Numbered from the stretch's first letter, positions 52,880 to 61,941 are shown. The stretch is DNA of 64,000 bases from VXYL01 sp965203685 (GCA_965203685.1 OZ241908.1:3162001-3226000); one strand, 5' to 3'. Numbers and translations: made by a program. Notes: generated by a model from the letters alone, not told the origin.

Positions 52880-53677
52880 ATGACGCGATGTGCATCGAAC
52901 CCGTCCCCGCGTCCCGGGCTCCGGCGGCTGCTTGTCGCGGCGGCGCTGCTCCTCGGCGCGTGCCGGCCGGCCGACGTGCCCGTCCGACTCGTCTTCGAGA
53001 TGCGTGCCGGCCAGGCCGCCGACGCGACGTTGCGGTTCTACGTCTCCGAGGTCGCGCTGCGCGCGGCGGACGGCACGGCGGTCCCGGTGCGCCTCGACGA
53101 GGGGCCGTGGCAGGGCGGGGGCACGGCCCTGGTCGCGCTCGGCGGCGGGACGGGCAACGCCCGGTTGGACGGCCGCGCCGCGGACGGCCGCTACGACGCC
53201 GTCGAGTTCCTGCTCGGCGTGCCGTTCTACCGCAACCACGGCAATCCGCTCGCCGCGGAGCCGCCCCTCGACGTCCCGTCGATGTTCTGGACCTGGCGGT
53301 CGGGCTACAAGTTCCTGCGCCTCGACGTCGACGACGACTGGTCGTTCCACCTCGGCAGCACCGGCTGCGTGTCCGCTTCGGCGGTGCGCCCGCCCGCCGA
53401 GCCCTGCCGCCGGCCCAACGCCGCCCGCGTCCGCCTGGCGCGCGACCGGCCCGCCGCGGGCACGATCGTCGTCGACGTCGACGCCCTGCTCGCCGGCGTC
53501 GACCCCGCCGACGACGACAACTGCATCGGCGCCTACGCGGACCGGGGAGCGTGCCGGGGTCTCCTGGCCGCCCTGGGCCTCGACCCGGCGACGGGGCGCT
53601 GCCTCGACGACTGCGGCGGACAGCGCGTGTTCCGGTTCGCCCGGCCCAGCCCGGGCGCGGGGCCCGGGTCGCCGTGA
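52880..53677 (+). CDS. mbnP: MbnP-family copper-binding lipoprotein
   Basis: A 265-residue lipoprotein: signal LLVAAALLLGAC with the lipobox Cys near residue 32. The mature part has VRLVFEMRAGQAADATLRFY, VSEVALRAADGTAVPVRLDE, FLLGVPFYRNHGNPLAAEPP, DVPSMFWTWRSGYKFLRLDV and four later cysteine-containing motifs (CVSASAVRPPAEPC, CIGAYADRGAC, CLDDC). This is the four-Cys MbnP (metallo-mystery pair) family of periplasmic copper-binding proteins. The partner MbnH, a di-haem enzyme, modifies a tryptophan of MbnP to kynurenine in characterised systems. The partner gene follows with a four-base overlap. Confidence 0.88.
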   Translation: MTRCASNPSPRPGLRRLLVAAALLLGACRPADVPVRLVFEMRAGQAADATLRFYVSEVALRAADGTAVPVRLDEGPWQGGGTALVALGGGTGNARLDGRAADGRYDAVEFLLGVPFYRNHGNPLAAEPPLDVPSMFWTWRSGYKFLRLDVDDDWSFHLGSTGCVSASAVRPPAEPCRRPNAARVRLARDRPAAGTIVVDVDALLAGVDPADDDNCIGAYADRGACRGLLAALGLDPATGRCLDDCGGQRVFRFARPSPGAGPGSP

Positions 53678-54813
53678 GCGCGGTCCGCCGCCGGTCCCTG
53701 GCCGCGTGCGTGACGCTCGCGGCCGCGTGCGCCGGCTGCGGCACGTCCGAGGACTACGCGTGGGACATCCCCGAGGGCTTTCCGCGACCGGCGGTGCCCC
53801 CGGACAACCCGATGAGCGCCGCCAAGGTGGCGCTCGGCAGGCACTTCTTCCACGACGAGCGCCTGTCCGGGAACGGCCGGCAGGCGTGCGCGTCCTGCCA
53901 CCGGCAGGCGCACGCTTTCAGCGAGCCCCGCGCCCGCGCCGTGGGCTCCACCGGGGAGCGGAACCGCCGCAACACCCTCGCGCTCGTCAACGTGGCCTAC
54001 AACGACACCCTGACGTGGGCGCACCCCGGAATGCGGACCATCGAGCGGCAACTGCTCGTGCCCATGTTCGGCGACGACCCCGTCGAACTCGGCATCGCCG
54101 GGCGCGAAGACGAGGTCCTCGCCCGGTTCCGCGACGACGCGCGCTACCGGGAGCTGTTCGCCGACGCGTTCCCCGGCGAGCGAACGCTCGAGTTCACGCA
54201 CGTCGTCGACGCGCTCGCGTGCTTCGTCCGGTCGCTCGTCTCCTTCGAGTCGCCCTTCGACAGCTTCGCCTACGCGGGCCAAGACGATGCCCTCGGGCCC
54301 GCGGCCCGCCGGGGACTCGAGCACTTCTTCTCCGAGAGGTTCGAGTGCCACCACTGCCACGGCGGCTTCAACTTCACCCAGTCGACCACCCACGAGCGCG
54401 TCGCCATGGCGGGCTCGGCCTTCCACAACACCGGGCTCTACAACGTCGGCGGCGCCAACGCGTATCCCCCGGAGGACCAGGGCCTTCACGACCTCACCGG
54501 CGAACCCGCCGACCGCGGGAAGTTCCGGGCGCCGACGCTCCGCAACGTCGCCCTCACCGCCCCGTACATGCACGACGGCAGCCTGCCGGACCTCGGGGCC
54601 GTGCTCGACTTCTACGCGGGCGGCGGACGCGACGTCCCGTCCGGCGCACGCGCCGGCGACGGACGCGCGAACGCCTACCGGAGCCAGTTCGTGCGGGGGT
54701 TCGCGATGACGAGCGCCGAACGCGACGATCTGCTCGCCTTCCTGCACGCGCTCACCGATCCGCGGTTCGCCACGCGACCGGAGTTCGCGAGCCCGTTCCT
54801 CGAGCCCCACTGA
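53674..54813 (+). CDS. mbnH: MbnH-family di-haem enzyme (MauG/cytochrome c peroxidase type)
   Basis: A 379-residue exported protein with a lipoprotein-like signal (LAACVTLAAACAGC). There are two c-type haem motifs: CASCHRQAHAFSEP near residue 72 and CHHCHGGFNFTQS near residue 226. Typical flanks are NPMSAAKVALGRHFFHDERL, NRRNTLALVNVAYND and KFRAPTLRNVALTAPYMHDG. This is the MauG/CCP fold in its MbnH branch. It acts in the periplasm on MbnP. The GTG start overlaps the mbnP stop (GTGA), so expression is coupled. Confidence 0.92.
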   Translation: MSAVRRRSLAACVTLAAACAGCGTSEDYAWDIPEGFPRPAVPPDNPMSAAKVALGRHFFHDERLSGNGRQACASCHRQAHAFSEPRARAVGSTGERNRRNTLALVNVAYNDTLTWAHPGMRTIERQLLVPMFGDDPVELGIAGREDEVLARFRDDARYRELFADAFPGERTLEFTHVVDALACFVRSLVSFESPFDSFAYAGQDDALGPAARRGLEHFFSERFECHHCHGGFNFTQSTTHERVAMAGSAFHNTGLYNVGGANAYPPEDQGLHDLTGEPADRGKFRAPTLRNVALTAPYMHDGSLPDLGAVLDFYAGGGRDVPSGARAGDGRANAYRSQFVRGFAMTSAERDDLLAFLHALTDPRFATRPEFASPFLEPH

Positions 54814-55545
54814 CCTCCCGGACCGCTCGGCGGACGCTGCCGGGAACCCGCGAGGCGCGTTCGCGGATCTCCCCGGTCCGCTCTCGAGCCGCGGCGGGAA
54901 CCTCGCGCGTCAGCGACCGCACGGCCGACCTTCGGAATCCGACCCAGCACCATGAACGGGGCCGGCAGCCTCGCGCAACCGTCGGCTCGCGCTTGGCTGC
55001 CCCATGATCCCGGAGAGTCGCCATCGATGTGTTCAGCAGGCCGACCGGTCGGCCATCGCCGACCGGCAGCGCGACGACGCTCCTCGCCTTCTGAACGTCG
55101 GCATGGAACGTCTTGACGTTCTGCCTCGAGATGCCCCGGAGGCCGGTGTCGGTCTTGCCCGGCCGTGCGCACTTGGATCTCGAAGGTGGACCAGCTCGAC
55201 ACGGACGACGTCGACGTCGCCGGCGTCGTGAGCGCCCGGCAGCGCCGTTCCCGCGCCCGGCACGGTCGAGTCGGCGTAGGCGCCGCCATGGTCGTCCCGC
55301 GACCCCCGCGGCCCGCGCGAAAGCACGGCCAAGGCCGCCGCGGCGTGCCCCGACCGGTCCGTCGTGCGTCGCCCCCTCCGCGTTGCGGCTTCGTCGCTCC
55401 CGCGCCCCCCCCAACGAGACATCAAGCGGGCTGCTCCAACTAGCGTACCCAAAGCGTTCCGATATCGCGTCGTTTCGTGTCGTTTCGGTTCGAGTCCGGT
55501 ACACTCCCGGCGTCGACAGCCGCGTCCGCGACGAGGACCCACCAC
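54814..55545. other. Intergenic; possible decayed sensor fragment and promoter
   Basis: About 730 bp. A minus-strand frame around 55150-55010 reads NVKTFHADVQKARSVVALPV and GDGRPVGLLNTSMATL, which recalls a GAF-type sensor segment but has no intact gene around it. At the right end, GTCGTTTCG is repeated, and TACACT at about 55499 is a likely -10 for the sensor-regulator gene. Confidence 0.35.
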
Positions 55546-57882
55546 ATGACCCGTTCCGAACCCGAGCCCCCGGACGCGCCGCCGCCCGGCGGTGGCACGG
55601 CGGGCGAGCTCAGCGCCGCCGTCCTGCGCGTCTCCGCGACCCTGGACCTCGACGCGGTGCTGCGCGAGGTGGTGGAGAGCGCGCGCGCGCTGACCGACGC
55701 GCGCCTCGGCGTCATCGCCGTCGTCGACCAGCCCGGCGCGCGCGGGCGCTACCACTTCTCCGGCTTCGAGCACGACGAGGAGCAGCGTCTCGCCGCCTGG
55801 CCGGACAGTTCGCGCCTCTTCGAGCACCTGCGCGGACTCCCGGCACCGTTGCGGTCCACGGATCTCGAGGACCAGGTCCGCGGCCTCGATCTCGAGCCGC
55901 CCGTGGCCCTCGGGCGGACCTTCCTCGGCATGCCCATGCGCCACGGCGGCGTCGACGCGGGCATCTTCTTCCTCGCCGAGAAGGAGGACGGACGCGACTT
56001 CGACGACGCCGACGAAGCGGTCCTGTCCGTGCTCGCGGCCCAGGCCGCGGCCGCCGTCGCCAACGCCCGCGCGCACCGCGCAGAACGCCGCGCCCGGGCG
56101 GACCTCGAGGCGCTCGTCGAGACCTCCCCTGTCGGCGTCGTGCGCTTCGACGCCGCCACCGGCGCACTGCTGTCGCTCAACCGCGAGGCGCGCCGCATGG
56201 TCGACAGCCTTCGCACGCCGGGACACCCGGCGGAGCAGCTCCTCCAGGTCGTCACCTGCCGCCGCGCCGACGGCAGCGAGTGGTCGCTGGCCGCGACCCC
56301 GCTCGCGGAGCAGTTCGCGAGCAGCCCCGAGGCCGTGCGGGCGGAGGAGGTGGTGCTGTCCGTCCCCGACGGGCGCAGCGTGCGCGCGCTGGTCAACGTC
56401 ACCCCCGTCCCGGCCGGCGACGACGGCGGCGCAGGGTCCGTCGTCGCGACCCTGCAGGACCTCGCGCCGCTCGACGAGATCGACCGCATGCGCTCGGACT
56501 TCCTCGCCCTCGTGGGCCACGAACTGCGCCAGCCGCTGGTCGCCATCAAGGGATCGGCGACGACGCTGTTCGAAACCGAGGACGGGCTCGATCCCGTCGA
56601 GGCCCGCGAGTTCCACCGCATCATCGTCGAGCAGGCCGACCACATGCGCGGCCTGGTCGCCGACCTCCTCGACGCCGGGCGCATCGACGCCGGCACGCTG
56701 TCCGTCGCGCCGGAGCCGGCGGACGTCGCCACCCTCATCGAGCGCACGCGGACCGCCTTCCTCCGCGGCGGCACGGGACACGACGTCGTCGTCGACCTGC
56801 CCGCGGACCTGCCGCCCGCGATGGCGGATCCGCGGCGCTTCGGACAGGTCCTCGCCAACCTGCTCGCCAACGCCGCCCGGCACGCGCCGCCGTCGACGCC
56901 GATCCGGGTCGCAGCAGCGCGCCAGGGGGCGCACGTCGCGGTGTCCGTCGCCGACCAGGGCAGCGGCATCGCGCCCGACCGGCTGCCGCACCTGTTCCGC
57001 AGGCAGAGCGGGGACGCCGGCACGGCGGGCCACGGCCTCGGGCTCGCCGTCAGCAAGGGCCTCGTCGAGGCCCACGGCGGGCGCATCCAGGCCGAAAGCG
57101 ACGGGCTCGGGCGCGGCACCGTCATCACCTTCACCCTGCCCGCCGCCGGCGGCCCGGCCGAGAGCCGCGCGGGCCAGGACCACGCGGCGGCGCCGCCTGC
57201 CGAACCCGCCCGCGTGCTCGTCGTCGACGACGACCCGGGCACGCTGCGCTTCGTGCGCGGCGCGCTCGCCGCCGCAGGCTTCGCACCCGTCGTCGCCAGC
57301 GGCGAGGGCGACCTCGGGCGCATCGTCCGCCGCGAGAAGCCGCGCCTCGTGCTGCTCGACCTGATGCTCCCCGGCGCCGACGGCATCGAGCTGATGCGCA
57401 CGCTGCCGGAACTGGCCGACGTGCCGGTGATCTTCATCTCCGGCTACGGCCGCGACGAGACCATCGCGCGGGCGCTGGCGGCGGGCGCCGCCGACTACCT
57501 GGTCAAGCCGTTCTCGCCGACGGAGCTCGCGGCGCGCGTGGGCGCCGCCCTGCGCCGGACGGAGGATCCCGACACCTTCCGGCACGGCGACCTCCTGATC
57601 GACTACGGCCGCCGCCGGGCGAGCGTCGCCGGGCGCGAGCTCGACCTCACCGCCACCGAGTTCGACCTGCTGCGCATCCTGTCCCTGAACGTCGGGCGGG
57701 TGGTCGCCGGCAGCGTCCTGCTGCGGCGCATCTGGCCCGCGCGCAAGCGGGAAGGCACCAACGTCGTGCGCACCTTCGTCGCGTCGCTCCGACACAAGCT
57801 CGGCGACGACGCCGCCAGCCCCGTATGGGTCGTCAACGAGCGCGGCGTCGGCTACCGGATGCCGAGGCCGGAAGAGGATTGA
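55546..57882 (+). CDS. One-protein two-component system: GAF-PAS-histidine kinase-receiver-winged HTH
   Basis: A 778-residue cytoplasmic protein. Residues ~20-180 are GAF-like (VLRVSATLDLDAVLREVVES; GIFFLAEKEDGRDF), ~185-300 PAS-like, ~310-380 HisKA with phospho-acceptor His in VGHELRQPLVAIKG, ~400-535 HATPase (NLLANAARHAP, DQGSGIAPDRL, GHGLGLAVSKGLVEAHGG). Residues ~555-670 are a receiver with Asp in LVLLDLMLPGADG, and ~680-778 an OmpR-type winged helix (LDLTATEFDLLRILSLNVG, TNVVRTFVASLRHKLGDD, VVNERGVGYRMPRP). Sensor, relay and DNA-binding output are fused, so no separate regulator is needed. No membrane segment is present. The signal is unknown; the neighbouring copper genes are a possible target. 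Confidence 0.9.
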   Translation: MTRSEPEPPDAPPPGGGTAGELSAAVLRVSATLDLDAVLREVVESARALTDARLGVIAVVDQPGARGRYHFSGFEHDEEQRLAAWPDSSRLFEHLRGLPAPLRSTDLEDQVRGLDLEPPVALGRTFLGMPMRHGGVDAGIFFLAEKEDGRDFDDADEAVLSVLAAQAAAAVANARAHRAERRARADLEALVETSPVGVVRFDAATGALLSLNREARRMVDSLRTPGHPAEQLLQVVTCRRADGSEWSLAATPLAEQFASSPEAVRAEEVVLSVPDGRSVRALVNVTPVPAGDDGGAGSVVATLQDLAPLDEIDRMRSDFLALVGHELRQPLVAIKGSATTLFETEDGLDPVEAREFHRIIVEQADHMRGLVADLLDAGRIDAGTLSVAPEPADVATLIERTRTAFLRGGTGHDVVVDLPADLPPAMADPRRFGQVLANLLANAARHAPPSTPIRVAAARQGAHVAVSVADQGSGIAPDRLPHLFRRQSGDAGTAGHGLGLAVSKGLVEAHGGRIQAESDGLGRGTVITFTLPAAGGPAESRAGQDHAAAPPAEPARVLVVDDDPGTLRFVRGALAAAGFAPVVASGEGDLGRIVRREKPRLVLLDLMLPGADGIELMRTLPELADVPVIFISGYGRDETIARALAAGAADYLVKPFSPTELAARVGAALRRTEDPDTFRHGDLLIDYGRRRASVAGRELDLTATEFDLLRILSLNVGRVVAGSVLLRRIWPARKREGTNVVRTFVASLRHKLGDDAASPVWVVNERGVGYRMPRPEED

Positions 57883-58283
57883 GGACAGTCCCGCGGCAAG
57901 CCGCCGGGTCGCAACCCGCACCGGGGGCATACGGGCGTTCGACGCGCGCGGGCATCGCGACGAGACGCGCAACGAGACGACGCGTCTCCGCCGGGGGGCC
58001 CCGCGCCGGTCACCGCCACCCCAGAGAGACCAAGGAGCCACCGGATCCCCGACCGGGAAGCCCGAAAGCTCCCGTCGGGGGGCGGGCGCGGGCTCCGGGA
58101 CGTCGGGTTCGGACGGTCGCAGTGCCGCGGCGACGAAATAGGAGGCCGTCTACCTCGAGGGCATCGCGGGCAACGACCATGCCCGGACACGCTAGATCCT
58201 ATGTTCGACCGGTACCAACATCGCGGCCGCACGTGTTACGAGACAACAACGCCGTCAGCTTCGCATCGTGCCCCCGCAAAATC
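57883..58283. other. Intergenic; no gene recognised
   Basis: About 400 bp between two convergent units. GC-rich self-complementary stretches near 58040-58100 (GGGAAGCCCGAAAGCTCCCG) may end transcription. No coding signal. Confidence 0.45.
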
Positions 58284-58832
58284 TCATTGTTGACTGCCCG
58301 TTTGCCAGATCCGGTCGTCGTCGAGAAACGGTCCTAGGTGTTGGTAGAGGCAGTTGGACAACACCATGCCGGCAAGCACCGAGGGTCGGGCACGCAATCT
58401 GTTTGATGCATCCCATTGCAGCGATCCGAGCGCAACCGAAACCGACTCCGACGACAACTGCGACCCCAGGATTTCCTCACGCAACCACTCGGGTGGGACC
58501 TCCTCGAATCCCTCGCGGACATCGCCTCGATGGCGCCTGAGTATCTCTCCGGCCTCCGCATCCAGCCGTTTGAACGTCGCGAGGTCCTGCTTCCTACGAA
58601 CCCACAACTCCCGACACAACCCGGTGTCGTGGACGATGGTTTCGACCAGTCTGGCCGGATTGGACGGGTCCACATGGGCGAAGTCCCGCTGCTCCATCGG
58701 AACGCATATCCCGTTTCTGACCCCGAACCTCGTGTACGTTCCAGCGTAAACCAGCCTCCTGCCTGAAGCCCACAAGCCAGCGAGCTCACCGACTGTGAAG
58801 TTCTTCCTGTGCGTGATCTCGAAGGCGCTCAT
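58284..58832 (-). CDS. Hypothetical protein
   Basis: A 182-residue protein: MSAFEITHRKNFTVGELAGL, WASGRRLVYAGTYTRFGVRN, GICVPMEQRDFAHVDPSNPA, then helices with RKQDLATFKRLDAEAGEILR and REEILGSQLSSESVSVALGS. Cytosolic, moderately lower in GC than its surroundings. I do not recognise a family. Its start overlaps the end of the exported protein gene by 47 bases, so the two are probably co-transcribed. Confidence 0.6.
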   Translation of the reverse strand: MSAFEITHRKNFTVGELAGLWASGRRLVYAGTYTRFGVRNGICVPMEQRDFAHVDPSNPARLVETIVHDTGLCRELWVRRKQDLATFKRLDAEAGEILRRHRGDVREGFEEVPPEWLREEILGSQLSSESVSVALGSLQWDASNRLRARPSVLAGMVLSNCLYQHLGPFLDDDRIWQTGSQQ

Positions 58833-59229
58833 CGATCCTGTTCACGACGATGGTCGACTTCTGCTGCCTTCGTGCGGGCCTGGGGTCCGGAAACACGTCT
58901 GCCTCCAGCGCGTCGAGCGGCAGTTCCGAGTAGCTGAACGTCCTCGTGCTGCCGACCTCATGCACACCGAGGTTCCGGTACAACGGTTCCACTCTCCCCT
59001 CCCTGTTCATACGCACGGGAACGTGGCGAAAACGGTCCGGGGCTAGGGGTCTGTTCGACACCCTGGTGTAGGTCTTCCCTCCGCGACCTTCGGCAGGTGG
59101 GTTGTTGTAATACAGCATGCACTTCAGGTAGGAATCTTCGACTCCACCGTATGCTGGAACATTCGCACCAAGAACCGCACTGACAGCAACCACAGCCGCC
59201 CGCCGCGAGACCGCTCCCAAGCGCCGCAT
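58786..59229 (-). CDS. Small exported hypothetical protein
   Basis: A 147-residue protein with a signal peptide (MRRLGAVSRRAAVVAVSAVL ending ...VPAYG). The mature part reads VEDSYLKCMLYYNNPPAEGR, then GGKTYTRVSNRPLAPDRFRH and YRNLGVHEVGSTRTFSYSEL. Probably periplasmic; family unknown. ATG 59229 gives the best signal peptide; frame is open upstream. It overlaps the next gene. Confidence 0.55.
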   Translation of the reverse strand: MRRLGAVSRRAAVVAVSAVLGANVPAYGGVEDSYLKCMLYYNNPPAEGRGGKTYTRVSNRPLAPDRFRHVPVRMNREGRVEPLYRNLGVHEVGSTRTFSYSELPLDALEADVFPDPRPARRQQKSTIVVNRIDERLRDHAQEELHSR

Positions 59230-59356
59230 GTCTATCTGCTTCGGCAATTTCGCCGTGACGCATGCTCGGAGTGGGCGCGGCGGCGGGCGCCACCAAAGAA
59301 ACCCAAGGAGGTCAGCCCGCCTCGGAACCCACCTCCGCGCTTGAGGATGTAACGAC

Positions 59357-60403
59357 TCAAGGCGTGAGCGTCCGGGCAATCCGGAAACCCACGCTGTAGC
59401 GTTTGTCGGCGGGGAGCCCGACGCGGGACGCGGCGCGGAGGTCGCCCGGGGGGTCGATGTAGGAACCGCCGCGCAGCACCCGCACGGAGCAATCCCCCCG
59501 CAGCCACACGCTGCCGTCCGCCGGCGCGCCCGCGTAGCCCCTGTTCCAACAATCCGCCACCCACTCCCAAACGTTGCCGTGCATGTCGTAGAGGCCGAAG
59601 CCGTTCGCCTGGAACGAGCCCGCCGGCGCCGAGCGGTCGAAACGATCGCCGCAGCTACCCAGATCTCCCCAGTCTTTACAGTTGGCGCGTTTCGCCCCGA
59701 TCTCGTTCCCCCAGTGGTACTTCGTCGCGGTCCCGGCCCGCGCCGCGTACTCCCACTCCGCCTCGCTCGGAAGGCGGTAGGCCGCGCCCGTCTGCGCCGA
59801 CAGCCACTCCGCGTAGTCCTGTGCGTCGTTCCACGACACGTTGATCACCGGGCGACGACCACGCCCGTAGCCCCTGTCGTCCACCTTCTGTGGATACGTG
59901 AAACGGTCGTAGTCCTCGAACGTCACCTCGTGCACCGACAGCGCGAACGGCTGCGCGATCGTTACCTCGTGCACGGGCCTCTCGCGGTCACGGCAGTCCG
60001 CGTTCGACAGGCACCCCATGCGGAACCGGCCCGCCGGGATCACCACCATCTCGGGACCCTCGCCGCCGCCGCGCAGCGACTCCCGGAACGTGCTGCCCGG
60101 GCCGGCCCGCCGCTGCGGTTGCTCCGACGCGCGCGGGACTCCTACCCCTTCCGCCGCTACCATCGCGGCGATCACCTCGCTGTCCACGCCGCTATCCGCC
60201 AGCGCCACCAGCGCATCCACCGAAGTATCGAACGCCCCCGCCGATGACTCAATCTTCGCGATGATCGCCACCGGCGCGAGCCCCGCCTCTGTGAGCCGTA
60301 CGACGTCGTCGTTGGTAAGCGCCTCCGCGGCAACCGCGCGAACCGCCCATACCGCCACTGCGAGCCCTAAACAACCCGCCACCACTACGCAGCTCGACCA
60401 CAC
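59357..60403 (-). CDS. Formylglycine-generating-enzyme-like (SUMF1/FGE-sulfatase) exported protein
   Basis: A 348-residue protein. It has a signal segment (VVVAGCLGLAVAVWAVRAVA), then a helical region (LTNDDVVRLTEAGLAPVAII, DALVALADSGVDSEVIAAM), and from residue ~115 an FGE-sulfatase domain: MVVIPAGRFRMGCLSNADCR, VHEVTFEDYDRFTYP, PVINVSWNDAQDYAEWLSAQ, YRLPSEAEWEYAARAG, YDMHGNVWEWVADCW, VLRGGSYIDPPGDLRAASRV and SVGFRIART. The family includes oxidases that form formylglycine and many structural relatives; the active-site cysteine pair is not obvious, so enzymatic function is uncertain. The GTG at 60403 follows AGGAGG by seven bases. Confidence 0.87.
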   Translation of the reverse strand: MWSSCVVVAGCLGLAVAVWAVRAVAAEALTNDDVVRLTEAGLAPVAIIAKIESSAGAFDTSVDALVALADSGVDSEVIAAMVAAEGVGVPRASEQPQRRAGPGSTFRESLRGGGEGPEMVVIPAGRFRMGCLSNADCRDRERPVHEVTIAQPFALSVHEVTFEDYDRFTYPQKVDDRGYGRGRRPVINVSWNDAQDYAEWLSAQTGAAYRLPSEAEWEYAARAGTATKYHWGNEIGAKRANCKDWGDLGSCGDRFDRSAPAGSFQANGFGLYDMHGNVWEWVADCWNRGYAGAPADGSVWLRGDCSVRVLRGGSYIDPPGDLRAASRVGLPADKRYSVGFRIARTLTP

Positions 60404-60566
60404 ACGAGATCCTCCTACGAAGCCCTTCCCCGCCGCACGTTCACTGGCGCGGCAAACAACCCGGTCGGTCTCGACAACGCCGCGACCACTCCTCGACCGT
60501 CTGCGATACGGATCCGCTGAACGGCCAGAAGCATCGCGAGCCGCCTTGGGCTTCACGCGCCACACA

Positions 60567-61214
60567 TCAAAGACCTGAGCCCCGGCCTTCATACTTGCAG
60601 AACGACAGAGCAATGAAAGGCGGTACGTTGTTGTGCGGTTCACCTCCGCCTCGCACTCCGGTCGTTCCGTCGCGATGGTCCTGCCTCGCGATGGGATAGT
60701 TGCCGTCCACGTCGTCTTCTCGAGGGAACCAGATCTTGGCGTGATGTTCGTGCGGCGGCATTTCCGCCACGGTCAGCACATGTTTCTCTTCGCCACCGAA
60801 CTCGCCCATGAGGTACGTAGTCAGCACTCGGTCGTCGGTCGTGCCTTCAAGGTTCCAATAACGGTATTCGCTCTCCGCGTTAGGCGTACCCGCCCCTACC
60901 AGGAAGCGCCCCTTCCCTTCGTCGAACGGTGTCCAGCCCACGGGACACGGTTCCTCCGAATCGTCGGTCGCATCGGGCCAGAACGCCACTACCGCACCTG
61001 TCAGCACACTAGCCGAGTCCACGCCGTCACAACCAGACGACCGGTACCCGCCCAAATCAACACACCCCCCGCCCCAAACACTATCACCGACAAATACACC
61101 GATGGCAGCCACCCCGGCCGCAAGGGCAACCCATAGCATCCATTTTGTAGCATGATCCGCCAGCTTGTTGAGCCAGCCCGATCTGCCTACTTCCCCAGCT
61201 TCTCCAACACCCAC
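60567..61214 (-). CDS. Membrane-anchored protein with phage tail-collar-like domain
   Basis: A 215-residue protein. A hydrophobic helix near residues 25-45 (WMLWVALAAGVAAIGVFVGD) anchors it. The C-terminal part is like tail-collar/microcystin-dependent domains: PVGWTPFDEGKGRFLVGAG, then VLTVAEMPPHEHHAKIWFP and HNNVPPFIALSFCKYE. The MPPHEH and NNVPP...L.FC.Y motifs are diagnostic of that fold. A membrane-anchored single-domain version outside a phage cluster is unusual; it lies upstream of the FGE-like gene, a fold that also binds carbohydrate or protein partners. The GTG start at 61214 was chosen because AGGAG stands six bases before it. Confidence 0.72.
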   Translation of the reverse strand: MGVGEAGEVGRSGWLNKLADHATKWMLWVALAAGVAAIGVFVGDSVWGGGCVDLGGYRSSGCDGVDSASVLTGAVVAFWPDATDDSEEPCPVGWTPFDEGKGRFLVGAGTPNAESEYRYWNLEGTTDDRVLTTYLMGEFGGEEKHVLTVAEMPPHEHHAKIWFPREDDVDGNYPIARQDHRDGTTGVRGGGEPHNNVPPFIALSFCKYEGRGSGL

Positions 61215-61602
61215 ATTGTTCTCCTGTCGCACCTGTGCACCTGTGGGCCCTCGTGGCCCAATGGGCAGACCTCAGCCTCTGCCCCGCCAGCAGTATACCG
61301 TGCGCGGCCGACAGAGAATGTCCGGCGGGCATATATCCTGGACTCTTCTCTGTGTCGTTTCGGTTCGGACGACGATAAACATGCACGTAGGCCCCCCGAC
61401 TATCGCTCGCCCCGACTCACGCGGCTCGCCAACACCGCCGATTACTCGCGCCACCGTACGCGATCTAACCCACCGTGACCGAATCAACTGATGCAGTGCC
61501 CATTCCCACGACGTCCATGCTCCTCCCCTCACGCGTTGCGTCCTCCTCCCCCTGCCGGTCCGCCTTGCCACCCGACCGGCGTGGGCCCCACGGGACCGGG
61601 CG
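61215..61602. other. Intergenic; promoter region of the collar-domain gene
   Basis: About 390 bp. It holds GTCGTTTCGGTTCGGACGAC, which shares GTCGTTTCGGTTCG with the region before the sensor-regulator gene. No gene recognised. Confidence 0.4.
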
Positions 61603-61941
61603 TCAACCGTCGAGATCCTCGACGATCAACCCCCGCTCCGTCTCCAGGGCCTTGACGACCATGCGGCCGGGCACCCAGCCCAGCATCGCCCACTCGTCGC
61701 CCACCCAGACCACCGGCCAGCGGCCCCCCGCCTCGCCGTCCACCCATCGTAGTAGCAGCTCCGCCCAGAGCCGCCCATCGAAGGCGTCGTCGACGGGCAG
61801 GAAGACGCCGCGGAACGCGTCCGCGAACGCGGCCTTCAGCCCGGCCTCGCGGCGCGACCGCTGCTGCGCCACCCGGTTGGGCAGCCTGACGGCCACCAGC
61901 CCGGGCGGCGCGCACGCGCCGACATCCACATCGTCAGACAT
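61603..61941 (-). CDS. Type-I cassette gene G: hypothetical protein
   Basis: A 112-residue protein: LVAVRLPNRVAQQRSRREAG, LKAAFADAFRGVFLPVDDAF, DGRLWAELLLRWVDGEAGGR, WPVVWVGDEWAMLGWVPGRM and VVKALETERGLIVEDLDG. It is mixed alpha/beta with many Trp; family unknown. GAGGAG precedes ATG 61941. A GTGGG/CCCAC palindrome lies about 12 bases after the stop. It is far from the 6-9 kb array but carries the same leader. Confidence 0.68.
   Translation of the reverse strand: MSDDVDVGACAPPGLVAVRLPNRVAQQRSRREAGLKAAFADAFRGVFLPVDDAFDGRLWAELLLRWVDGEAGGRWPVVWVGDEWAMLGWVPGRMVVKALETERGLIVEDLDG

Noticed and set aside
54975..55200. GAF-like fragment on the minus strand (NVKTFHADVQKARSVVALPV)
   Set aside because: Only a short stretch is protein-like, without start or flanking domain; noted as a possible relic, not called a gene.
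55033..58041. 1002-codon minus-strand and 1074-codon plus-strand frames over the sensor-regulator gene
   Set aside because: The kinase/receiver frame has all motifs; the others are compositional shadows.
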